Assembly: GCA_002455425.1 (NCBI GenBank)
Contig: DKKT01000066.1
Location: 10,941-57,511 of the forward strand
Length of the DNA: 46,571 nt
Reading direction: 5' to 3'
DNA from: Chthonomonas sp. UBA6659
GTDB taxonomy: Bacteria > Armatimonadota > Fimbriimonadia > Fimbriimonadales > Fimbriimonadaceae
Made by a program: the position numbers and the translations under genes. This document shows, one piece after another, positions 39,940 through 46,571 of the stretch (position 1 is its first letter; each line of letters starts with the position of its first letter). The notes beneath the pieces are model-generated. The model ran no database searches. It saw only the letters and a list, made by a program, of their open reading frames with translations, and was not told the origin of the DNA.

Positions 39940-41379
39940 TCAGGCTCGCTGGAGGCCACGGCGGGACGCCGTGGCCTCTTCGTACAGCTCCTCGTATCGG
40001 CCCGCACTGCGGTCCCAACTGAAGTCGGCGGTCATCCCCGCTTGGACGAACTTCACCCACGTCTTGGGCTTGGCGAAGGCTTCTGTGGCACGCCAGATCG
40101 CCTCGAACAGGGCATCCGGCGTTCGTTCGGCGAATGTAAACCCGTTGACCGTGTCGAACACGGTGTCGGCGAGGCCGCCCGTCTTGCGCACGATCGGCAC
40201 CGACCCGTACCGCATCGCGATCATCTGCCCAAGCCCGCAGGGTTCGTAGGCACTCGGCATGAGGAACATGTCGACGCCGGCGTAAATCCGCTGGGCAAGT
40301 TCGACGTCGAATCGCTCGATGAGGCGCACCCGGTCGGGGAATCGTGCCTGGGCGGCTCGGAGCTGCTCCGCGGCCCACGGATCGCCGATCCCGAGGACGA
40401 CGAGTTGCGCTTCCGCGACGATCCGATCGAGGGCTTGGAGAACCAGATCGAACCCCTTTTGCTCGCTCAGGCGGCTGACCATGCCAATGACGGGCGTCTT
40501 GGGGTTCGCGGACAGATCGAGCTCTTGGAGAAGCGCAGTGCGGCAATGAGGTTTGCCGGTGAGGTCCATGGCCGAATAGGGGCTCTCGATCGCGGGGTCC
40601 GTTTGGGGATCGAAGTGCTCGGTGTCGACGCCATTGAGGATGCCGGAGAGACGGCCGTCGGCGGCAAGCCAGGTCATGAGGCCCTCAAGCCGACAACCGT
40701 ACTCGGGCCACTGAATCTCCTCCGCGTAGGTCGGGCTCACTGTGTTGATGCGATCCGCATACACGCAAGCGGACTTCAGGAAGTTGACGGCACCGTAAGT
40801 CTCGAGCTGGTGCATGTTGAACAGGCAATGCGGCAATCCGACCTTGTCGAGGGTATCGAGCCCGAACTCGCCTTGATACGCGAGGTTGTGGATCGTGTAG
40901 ATCGAAGCGACGCGGTCCCAAAGGTCGGCCGGGCCCTCACGCATCAAGACCGGTAGAAACCCGGTGTGCCAGTCGTGGGCGTGGACGACGTCAGGGATCC
41001 AGTTGGAGCGCTCGCACCATTGCAGCGCGGCCTGACTCAGGAAGAGGTAGGCGTCGCGGGATGGTGTGTAGATCGCTTCACTCGCTTGGACGCCGTCGAA
41101 GTGTTTGCCGCCGGCGATCATCCAAATCGGCACGCCGGCATCGTCGGTCTCGTGGATCGTGGTCCGGATCTTCTCGAACGGATTCAGGGTCGTGTCGAAG
41201 CTCGCGAGCTTCTTGATGTCCCACCGTTTGTCTTTCAACACCATCCCGTAGGCGGGCATCAGCACGCGGACATCGTGCCCTCGCGCGCGAAGCGCGCGCG
41301 GAAGGCTGCCGATCACATCGGCAAGCCCACCGACTTTGGCAAACGGTGCGACTTCGGCGGAGACAAAGAGAATCTTCAA
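39940..41379 (-). CDS. glgA: Glycogen synthase (ADP-glucose type)
   Basis: 479 residues, the usual GlgA length (about 477), starting at a TTG (41379) with AGGGG upstream. GT5 family: KVGGLADVIGSLP with K15 binding ADP-glucose, HAHDWHTGFLP, TIHNLAYQG, NTVSPTYAEEI, GMVSRLSEQKGFD, and the C-terminal catalytic segment PSAYEPCGLGQMIAMRYG. It transfers glucose from ADP-glucose to growing alpha-1,4-glucan. It is convergent with the cytochrome b gene, with four bases between stops. Confidence 0.95.
   Translation of the reverse strand: MKILFVSAEVAPFAKVGGLADVIGSLPRALRARGHDVRVLMPAYGMVLKDKRWDIKKLASFDTTLNPFEKIRTTIHETDDAGVPIWMIAGGKHFDGVQASEAIYTPSRDAYLFLSQAALQWCERSNWIPDVVHAHDWHTGFLPVLMREGPADLWDRVASIYTIHNLAYQGEFGLDTLDKVGLPHCLFNMHQLETYGAVNFLKSACVYADRINTVSPTYAEEIQWPEYGCRLEGLMTWLAADGRLSGILNGVDTEHFDPQTDPAIESPYSAMDLTGKPHCRTALLQELDLSANPKTPVIGMVSRLSEQKGFDLVLQALDRIVAEAQLVVLGIGDPWAAEQLRAAQARFPDRVRLIERFDVELAQRIYAGVDMFLMPSAYEPCGLGQMIAMRYGSVPIVRKTGGLADTVFDTVNGFTFAERTPDALFEAIWRATEAFAKPKTWVKFVQAGMTADFSWDRSAGRYEELYEEATASRRGLQRA
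39952..39978. terminator. Hairpin terminator candidate inside the 3' end of glgA
   Basis: Perfect 11-bp stem (39952-39962 with 39968-39978), 5-base loop, followed on the plus strand by TTCGT. It could end the plus-strand respiratory operon. A second small hairpin lies in the last codons of the cytochrome b gene. Confidence 0.4.
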
Positions 41380-41421
41380 CGTTCGTGGTACCCCTGAACA
41401 AGTGTCGGCGCGACGCTGGGT

Positions 41422-41802
41422 CTACGCGAGAGCGGCGGCGGTGACGCCCAACTGGACGGCCTGAAGCGGATTCCCGTCCGGGTCCGTGAAATCGAGGGTG
41501 ACGCCACCCGGGATGTCATGGAACGTTGCCGCGACGGTCGCACCGGCTTCCGCGAGCCGGGACCGCAAAGCCACGATGTCGCTCGTCTGAAGACCGACCT
41601 GCCAGCCCGACATCGGGAGGCCCAACGGCGTCGTCGCGCCGTTCATCGCCAAATGGAGAGCGAGCTTGCCGTTGGCCAGCGGAAACTCGGTCCAGTGCGC
41701 GCTCTCGTAGCCGACCGGCAGTCCGACGACGTCGCGATAGAACTCTACGGACCGAACCATGTCGGACGCTTGGCACCAGATCGTGTGCAGACCCTGAATC
41801 AT
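41422..41802 (-). CDS. VOC superfamily (glyoxalase/dioxygenase fold) protein
   Basis: 126 residues from the ATG at 41802. Paired beta-alpha-beta modules of the vicinal oxygen chelate fold: GLHTIWCQASDMVRSVEFYRDVVGLPVG in the first half and GVTLDFTDPDGNPLQAVQ in the second. The usual metal ligands are only partly kept: H5-type at the start and H at LALHLAM, while the last Glu of glyoxalases reads Q here. A binding or degradative role cannot be assigned. It lies between glgA and the ApgM-like gene on the same strand. Confidence 0.8.
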   Translation of the reverse strand: MIQGLHTIWCQASDMVRSVEFYRDVVGLPVGYESAHWTEFPLANGKLALHLAMNGATTPLGLPMSGWQVGLQTSDIVALRSRLAEAGATVAATFHDIPGGVTLDFTDPDGNPLQAVQLGVTAAALA

Positions 41803-41821
41803 AGGGGAGGTTGTACCAGGA

Positions 41822-42934
41822 TCAGACGTCGGCTTCCAGAGCACGCTCCACTGGGGACCAGGCGGACCGCATCGGGAGGTGCTCCTCGACGGCACGCTCA
41901 TCGAACGGGATGTGATGAGGGAGGAGACCGGGCTCCGTCCAAGTCATGGCAAGACCCGGGTGATCGTCGGGCTCAAAGGTCGGTGCGACCACCGTCAACT
42001 CCAGCTTCTCGTCGTCGAGTCGATCGAGGACCGGACCGATGAGCCTGCGATCGAGCTCTTCCATCAACCAAGTCGCTTCGGCGGAGCGGCCCTCTCGATG
42101 CAGATGTCCAGGTTGTCGCAGGATCAGAAGTGAGCGGGGTTCGTGCCCAATGCGTTCCGCCAGGGCCTCGAACGGAACGTTGATGCCTTCGCCGACGAGT
42201 TCGACCGGCAAGTGGCGATACCCGACGAGCCGCGCGATGCCTGCGCACCGGAGCGATCCGCTCATCACGGTCGTCGGAGCGCCTTGGGCCAAGCCAAGGT
42301 GCGGGAGTCGGACCCGGAACCCCGGACCCCAAGGCCAGAGCAAGTTGAGGGGAACCAACCCTTCGTCGATCCGGCGGACGTTGAATTCGAGCGGGGTGAG
42401 GAGGTTGACCGAATCATCGATGAATCGCCTCAGGCGGGCTTCGTCGTCCCCAACGGGGAGGTGGGCGCGGTATGGGCGCAGCGCCTGAGGTGGGGCGGTG
42501 ATCACCTCCGGCGAGCCGTCGAGGGCGATCAGGGCATGATCCAGACCCATCCCCTTTGCCGGAATGAGATTCGGGGTCTCAAGACGCCGGACGTGCTCAA
42601 ACAATGTCTGAAGCTCCTCCTCAGTGGGACCGGCGGGAGGAGTTTCGGCATCGACGCCGTCGGTGGTGAGGAGCGACAAATGGAATTGGAGGCTGGAATC
42701 GGGGGGATCCAGCCCGAGTCCGGCGACCGCGAGAGGTCCCGGAGCAATCCTCGCTTCGTGCGGATCGAGACCGAAAAAGGCGGCTTCCGGAGTCGGGGCA
42801 CGGGCAATCGGACTGAGCTTGACCAGTTCGGCCCTGCTTGCAAGCTGCTGGAGTCGGGGGCAGTTCGCGTTCAGGATGAAACCGTTCCCGATCGGGGAGA
42901 CCGCTCTCGGCAACACGACGACGACGCGGCGCAT
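41822..42934 (-). CDS. ApgM-like (archaeal-type phosphoglycerate mutase family) protein, probably degenerate
   Basis: 370 residues. It aligns by eye with archaeal-type cofactor-independent phosphoglycerate mutase: GLDPHEARIAPGPLAVAGLGLD matches the LLGYDP..Y..GRGPLEA.G region, and NLLWPWGPG, RLVGYRHLPVELVGEG and RRLIGPVLDRL match later blocks. The catalytic residues are altered. The N-terminal metal Asp-Gly reads PRAV, the Ser-Asp nucleophile motif reads T48-P, and the 'PD..GH' and 'TPDH' metal sites read RQPGHLH and APTFEPDDH. It is probably not an active mutase; it may bind phosphoglycerate or have lost function. First gene before the VOC protein and glgA. Confidence 0.72.
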   Translation of the reverse strand: MRRVVVVLPRAVSPIGNGFILNANCPRLQQLASRAELVKLSPIARAPTPEAAFFGLDPHEARIAPGPLAVAGLGLDPPDSSLQFHLSLLTTDGVDAETPPAGPTEEELQTLFEHVRRLETPNLIPAKGMGLDHALIALDGSPEVITAPPQALRPYRAHLPVGDDEARLRRFIDDSVNLLTPLEFNVRRIDEGLVPLNLLWPWGPGFRVRLPHLGLAQGAPTTVMSGSLRCAGIARLVGYRHLPVELVGEGINVPFEALAERIGHEPRSLLILRQPGHLHREGRSAEATWLMEELDRRLIGPVLDRLDDEKLELTVVAPTFEPDDHPGLAMTWTEPGLLPHHIPFDERAVEEHLPMRSAWSPVERALEADV

Positions 42935-42974
42935 GACGAATTATGGAATTGGTGGCGTGCCCCGTGAATTTGCG

Positions 42975-43004
42975 TTGCACCGCGTCGCGAACCCTGAGTA
43001 GAAT
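42975..43004 (+). promoter_or_regulatory. Sigma70-type promoter of the large lipoprotein gene
   Basis: TTGCAC (42975-42980), 18-base spacer, TAGAAT (42999-43004), start predicted near 43011. It lies in the divergent gap with the ApgM-like gene. Confidence 0.6.
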
Positions 43005-43066
43005 GCTTGTTTGAGATGCCGTCGGATTCCCGGGAAAGGATTGCCGGGCGAAGGCATGGAGGAGAT

Positions 43067-46000
43067 ATGATAGGTATGCGTGCACGTCCTCAGTACTTGT
43101 GGACATATCCGCTCATCGTGTTCGCGCTTCTGATCGCCGCCCTCGTTGGAGCGGGTTGCGGCGGCAGCGGTTCGAAGAAGTCCGGCGGCTTCAATGTCAG
43201 CGGAGTCTTCGCCAACCCTTACACCGGGCGCGACGTTCCAGGCTTCGTCGGCTCCTTGAAAGTGACGACGACACCCGCGATCCCAGGTTGCGAGACCTTC
43301 GTGTTGCATCGCGGCGAGAGTTCGAAGCCGTGTCCGGGCACCAAGCAGGGCACGCTTTACCGCTTTAGCGTTACGGCTTACCAGGGCACGTCCGGCAACG
43401 GCTCCGTCTTGGGGAGCGCGAGCTTTGAGCGCGTCGCCGACAAGACGGTGCAGGACGTTGTGATCAACACGGTCGACATCGACATCGCTTCGGTGACGAT
43501 CAGCCCCGCCGACGCCACGCTGAAGCTTGGCGAAAGCCAGACGTTCTCGATCGGTGCGCGAAACCGAGCGGGTCAGGTGGTCATCACGCCCGCCAACGAC
43601 AGCAGCTTCTCGTGCTCGCTGAGCGGCCCGGGAACGTGGAACGCTTCGACCTTCACGTACACGGCTCCGTCCACGGCGCCGAGTGAAGAGAGCGCTCGAG
43701 TCACCTGCACGTTCGACGGCAAGTCCGCGAGCGCGACTATCAATCTCGATTTCCGCCGCGAGGCCTGCGTCAACATCCTGTGGAACGCCCTCAACCGAGG
43801 CATCCCGGGCTACGCTCGCTCGGCCCGCGTGGTCGTCTCCGATGCCGGCGGCAACGTCGTCGACGATCAGGTCCACGATCGCACATCGGACTCGGCGTAC
43901 ACCCAGCAACTGACCTGGCCCGACACGATCGTGGGCGACTACGACGTGACGGTGACCGCCTTTGCCGACTTCGGTGGTGGCGGTGCGCAGCTCGGCCAAA
44001 CGACCTTCCCGTACGCGCTCACCTATGATCCGGATTGTCCGGACATCGACATGGGTCCCGGCGATCTGACCCAGGGTCTGAATATCGTCTGCTTCATCGA
44101 GCGAGCCGGTGGCCCGGTCGAGATCAATGGCGACGTCACGATCAACGAAGGTGAGATCGCAACGCTCAGCGCGGTGGTCGAGGACGCCGACGGAAACATC
44201 GTGCTCACGACCGATCGAGCCATCTTCAAGGCCACGGGTCCGAACGTTCGGATCGATGGCGATGAGATGACCGGTGTCGTCCGCGGCAACGGTTCGAGTG
44301 TCAGCGTCTCGTTCGGCGACACTCCCCCGGCCGACAAGTTCTTCGGGGTCGACGTGGTGTTCGGTAACCCGGGCATCATCATCATCTGGGATCCGATCAC
44401 CCGCGACAACGCCTGGTCGTACTCGCGCAGCTTCGTGGCGCAGCTCTTCCAGGGCGGTTCACCGGTACCTGGATTCAACGACATCTATGGCGTGCGCCCG
44501 ACCGACACCGGTCTCGTGACGACGACGGCCTTCTGGCCCGATCGTCTGACCGCTGACGGCGACTACGAAATCCGCGTGACGCTGTACCCGAACGTTCCCG
44601 CCGACAACCCGGCCGTTCGAGGTCCGGAGCTTGGCGTCGCGATCTGCCCGTTCACCGTGACCAACGGTACGGCAGGCCCCTGCACGGCGGACTTCTCGAC
44701 CACGAGCAACGCCACCGACATCGAGTTGAACGTGACCCGAGCCGACGGCTCGATCGAGCGCTACACCAGCGCCACGCCGCCTCCGCCCGGCCGTCGCAAC
44801 GGTCCGTTGGTGCTGAGCTACGGCGAGAAGGTCAGCGTTTCGGCTCGGGCAACCGATGCCACCGGCACGACCACGTACTTCAACGACAACCGCATTCGGT
44901 TCGAGAGCGGTGGCGTCGTGCAGTACAACAGCGCTCTTGCCGAGTTGGCGACCGTGGCCCTGGGCAACGGATCCACGCTCGTGACCGCCGATAGCGTCCG
45001 AGGTCCTTCGCTGAACCTCGACGTGCACGTCTACCCACCGGCCGTGGTGGCCTTCTCCGACTTCAATCCGGATGCCTTCGGCACCGGCAACGGAGCGGTC
45101 AGGTCCTACCTCTACGTCCCCGGAGCCCTCGTGAACTCGCCGCGTGGCGACAAGATCTGGGAAGTCCCGTATCGGGATGACTCCTACCTTGGTCGACCGC
45201 TCGCCGAGCCCGGCGTGGTTCTCCCGACCGGCCAGTGCAACGGCTACGACGCGATCATGCCGGCGCTCAACTCGCGCGCCGACAAACTCGCCCTCGTCGT
45301 CGCACCGTTCGATACGACCAGCGGCGACGTGACCTACTACAAGGACCTCGTCGTCATGGAGGTCTCGTACGACGCCAACGGAGCCCCGGTCTTCGGCGGC
45401 ATCCTGCCTCAGAACGAGCCGTACAACACGCGGGATGAGATCTGCCCGATGTTCGGTCCGCAGACGGAGGACAACGGCAACGGCGTTCTGTACTTCTCTT
45501 CGATGGAGTTCAACCGCGACACCGGCGCCTACCTCGGTGGCCAGGAGCGCGACATCTTCAATCGAACGAACGTCTATGCCGCGTCAAGCCCGGGTCAGAA
45601 CATGACCTCCGGCGTCACGGGCAACCTCCTGTGGCCGGCGATCGCGCCGGACAACCAGGAGATGGCCGTCATCCGCAAGCTCGGCTTCGGCCGAGACGAA
45701 GCGGACGTGATCGGCATGGGTCAGATCGTCACGATCGACCTCTCGCCGTTCGCTCCTTCGGGTGAGCAGATCGACGTCACCGCTTGGGCGGCCAGCCGGA
45801 TCGGCTATGTCGCTTCCATGGGTGTGGCGCCGCCGAACGGCGGACCGCTCGTCGATCCCGACAAGTACTACATCGCGTTCACGCGCAGCTTCGACGGTGG
45901 GGTCACCCCCGAAGTCCAGCTGATTCGTGCCGAGCGAACTCAGGCGGCCCTAGGCGCCTTCATCCCGCAGCAGGCGAATGCGTCGAATCCGTTCGGCGCC

Positions 46001-46219
46001 GCCCTGGACGGGGCGTCGGTTGCCGGCTTCCGTGTCCGCAACCCGCGACGCGTGATGGTGTTCCTGTACAACGGCACGCAGATCCGGGCCAAGCACGTCA
46101 CCTCGCCTGCTGAGGGTGGCATCGGCACCGAGATCTGGACGCTGAACCCGAACATGACGGCGGTCAGCCAGCCCGTGTGGCCTGCCCCGCTGGATCAGTT
46201 CCCGCCCCTCGCGCGATAG
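43067..46219 (+). CDS. Large exported lipoprotein-like protein with Ig-like repeats and a TolB-like C-terminus
   Basis: 1,050 residues from the ATG at 43067, with GGAGGAG just upstream; the ATG at 43076 is also possible. The N-terminal hydrophobic stretch ends LVGAGCGGSGSKKSGG, which looks like a lipobox although -3 is Gly instead of Leu, so lipidation is likely but not certain. Residues ~40-640 hold about three diverged ~170-residue units, each with a 'VPGF/IPGY ... S' start, a 'DYxVxVTxF' strand and a BIG2-like segment (VTISPADATLKLGESQTFSI). The last ~400 residues (KIWEVPYRDDS, LLWPAIAPDNQEMAVI) resemble a TolB-type beta propeller. Monocistronic, with its own promoter and terminator. Function unknown. 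Confidence 0.85.
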   Translation: MIGMRARPQYLWTYPLIVFALLIAALVGAGCGGSGSKKSGGFNVSGVFANPYTGRDVPGFVGSLKVTTTPAIPGCETFVLHRGESSKPCPGTKQGTLYRFSVTAYQGTSGNGSVLGSASFERVADKTVQDVVINTVDIDIASVTISPADATLKLGESQTFSIGARNRAGQVVITPANDSSFSCSLSGPGTWNASTFTYTAPSTAPSEESARVTCTFDGKSASATINLDFRREACVNILWNALNRGIPGYARSARVVVSDAGGNVVDDQVHDRTSDSAYTQQLTWPDTIVGDYDVTVTAFADFGGGGAQLGQTTFPYALTYDPDCPDIDMGPGDLTQGLNIVCFIERAGGPVEINGDVTINEGEIATLSAVVEDADGNIVLTTDRAIFKATGPNVRIDGDEMTGVVRGNGSSVSVSFGDTPPADKFFGVDVVFGNPGIIIIWDPITRDNAWSYSRSFVAQLFQGGSPVPGFNDIYGVRPTDTGLVTTTAFWPDRLTADGDYEIRVTLYPNVPADNPAVRGPELGVAICPFTVTNGTAGPCTADFSTTSNATDIELNVTRADGSIERYTSATPPPPGRRNGPLVLSYGEKVSVSARATDATGTTTYFNDNRIRFESGGVVQYNSALAELATVALGNGSTLVTADSVRGPSLNLDVHVYPPAVVAFSDFNPDAFGTGNGAVRSYLYVPGALVNSPRGDKIWEVPYRDDSYLGRPLAEPGVVLPTGQCNGYDAIMPALNSRADKLALVVAPFDTTSGDVTYYKDLVVMEVSYDANGAPVFGGILPQNEPYNTRDEICPMFGPQTEDNGNGVLYFSSMEFNRDTGAYLGGQERDIFNRTNVYAASSPGQNMTSGVTGNLLWPAIAPDNQEMAVIRKLGFGRDEADVIGMGQIVTIDLSPFAPSGEQIDVTAWAASRIGYVASMGVAPPNGGPLVDPDKYYIAFTRSFDGGVTPEVQLIRAERTQAALGAFIPQQANASNPFGAALDGASVAGFRVRNPRRVMVFLYNGTQIRAKHVTSPAEGGIGTEIWTLNPNMTAVSQPVWPAPLDQFPPLAR

Positions 46220-46239
46220 GAACGTCCAGCAAGTGCACC

Positions 46240-46278
46240 GAGCCCTCGTCCCCACTGGGGACGGGGGCTCCTTCTTTG
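46240..46278 (+). terminator. Rho-independent terminator of the large lipoprotein gene
   Basis: 14-bp stem (46240-46253 with 46257-46270, one G-T pair), 3-base loop, then CTTCTTT. Confidence 0.8.
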
Positions 46279-46315
46279 GGCAGGGAGCCCCGACCCCGCC
46301 GGCGAACTGTGTCCT

Positions 46316-46571
46316 ATGCTCGCCACGATGCTTGCCGGCCTCCTCCTGACACAAGGACCGACGGTCCCTGGCGCGACCCTCCGCCTGTACGACATCGGTG
46401 CACCGATGGACGAGCTGGTGCCACTGGTCCCGGGGCAAACCCCGAACGTCGACCGCCTGATCGAGGCCATCGACCTGAGGGACGGCGAGTTTGCGCCGGG
46501 GTTCAAGGACTTCTTCGTGGTCGAAATCACTGCCGACTTCATCGCCGACGCCGACGGCAACCACGTCTTCA
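46316..46571 (+). CDS. Secreted PA14-like protein, N-terminal part only (cut by window edge)
   Basis: 85 codons visible from the ATG at 46316 (46328 also possible). Short hydrophobic leader (MLATMLAGLLLTQ), then LRLYDIGAPMDELVPLVPGQTPNV and FKDFFVVEITADFIADADGNHVF. The second phrase is the typical opening of PA14 domains, which bind sugars in secreted proteins. The C-terminal domains lie outside the window, so the role is open. Confidence 0.65.
   Translation, partial: MLATMLAGLLLTQGPTVPGATLRLYDIGAPMDELVPLVPGQTPNVDRLIEAIDLRDGEFAPGFKDFFVVEITADFIADADGNHVF

Overview
The window is about 62% G+C and reads as chromosomal DNA of a Gram-negative-type bacterium. The best guess is Armatimonadota, class Fimbriimonadia. 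The guess rests on many secreted proteins that start with a 'YQGRLT' fibre motif, on HAF-repeat proteins, on C-termini ending in EF-hand-like DSDDFD motifs, and on a chromosomal Mo-enzyme/Rieske/cytochrome b block. No rRNA gene, ribosomal protein gene or tRNA was seen that would settle the taxonomy.

Region 1 (1-11,985, all minus strand) holds two tandem, paralogous surface-protein operons. Operon A runs from a promoter at 11,941-11,969 through a secreted HAF/Ig-like protein (9394-11922) and two fibre-like proteins with C-terminal peptidase S74 chaperone domains (7735-9378, 6340-7722). Operon B runs from a promoter at 6165-6193 through a second HAF/Ig-like protein (3571-6024) and three S74 fibre proteins (1997-3532, 236-1978, and one cut by the window edge at 1-217). 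The fibre genes are mosaics sharing near-identical DNA blocks. A CRP-like palindrome lies just upstream of promoter A.

Region 2 (12,031-16,433, minus) is DUF423 protein, AI-2E-family exporter-like protein, and a large class III cyclase/STAND ATPase/TPR regulator.

Region 3 (16,677-26,480) is mostly secreted proteins: one dockerin-like protein, an esterase, an aminotransferase V family protein, a small surface protein with a clear promoter and terminator, two paralogous HAF/dockerin-like proteins with a conserved upstream direct repeat, a secreted protein of unknown function, and endonuclease IV.

Region 4 (26,521-39,935, plus) begins with a Tat-type small protein and an amidase. It continues with a tightly overlapped molybdenum-cofactor operon: moaA, moaC-mogA fusion, moeA, moaD, moaE-moeB-rhodanese fusion, and a TauE/SafE permease. 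It then runs directly into a respiratory block: a NarG-related Mo-bisMGD catalytic subunit, a four-cluster Fe-S subunit, a cytochrome c/NarI-like cytochrome b fusion, a Rieske protein and a b6-type cytochrome b. Cofactor synthesis and its client enzyme therefore sit together. The electron path suggested is Mo site, Fe-S subunit, haem b/c membrane subunit, then the Rieske/cytochrome b complex, or the reverse. The substrate cannot be read from the sequence.

Region 5 (39,940-46,571) has glycogen synthase, a VOC protein and a degenerate ApgM-like protein on the minus strand. Divergent from them are a very large lipoprotein with its own promoter and terminator, and the start of a PA14-like secreted protein cut by the window edge.
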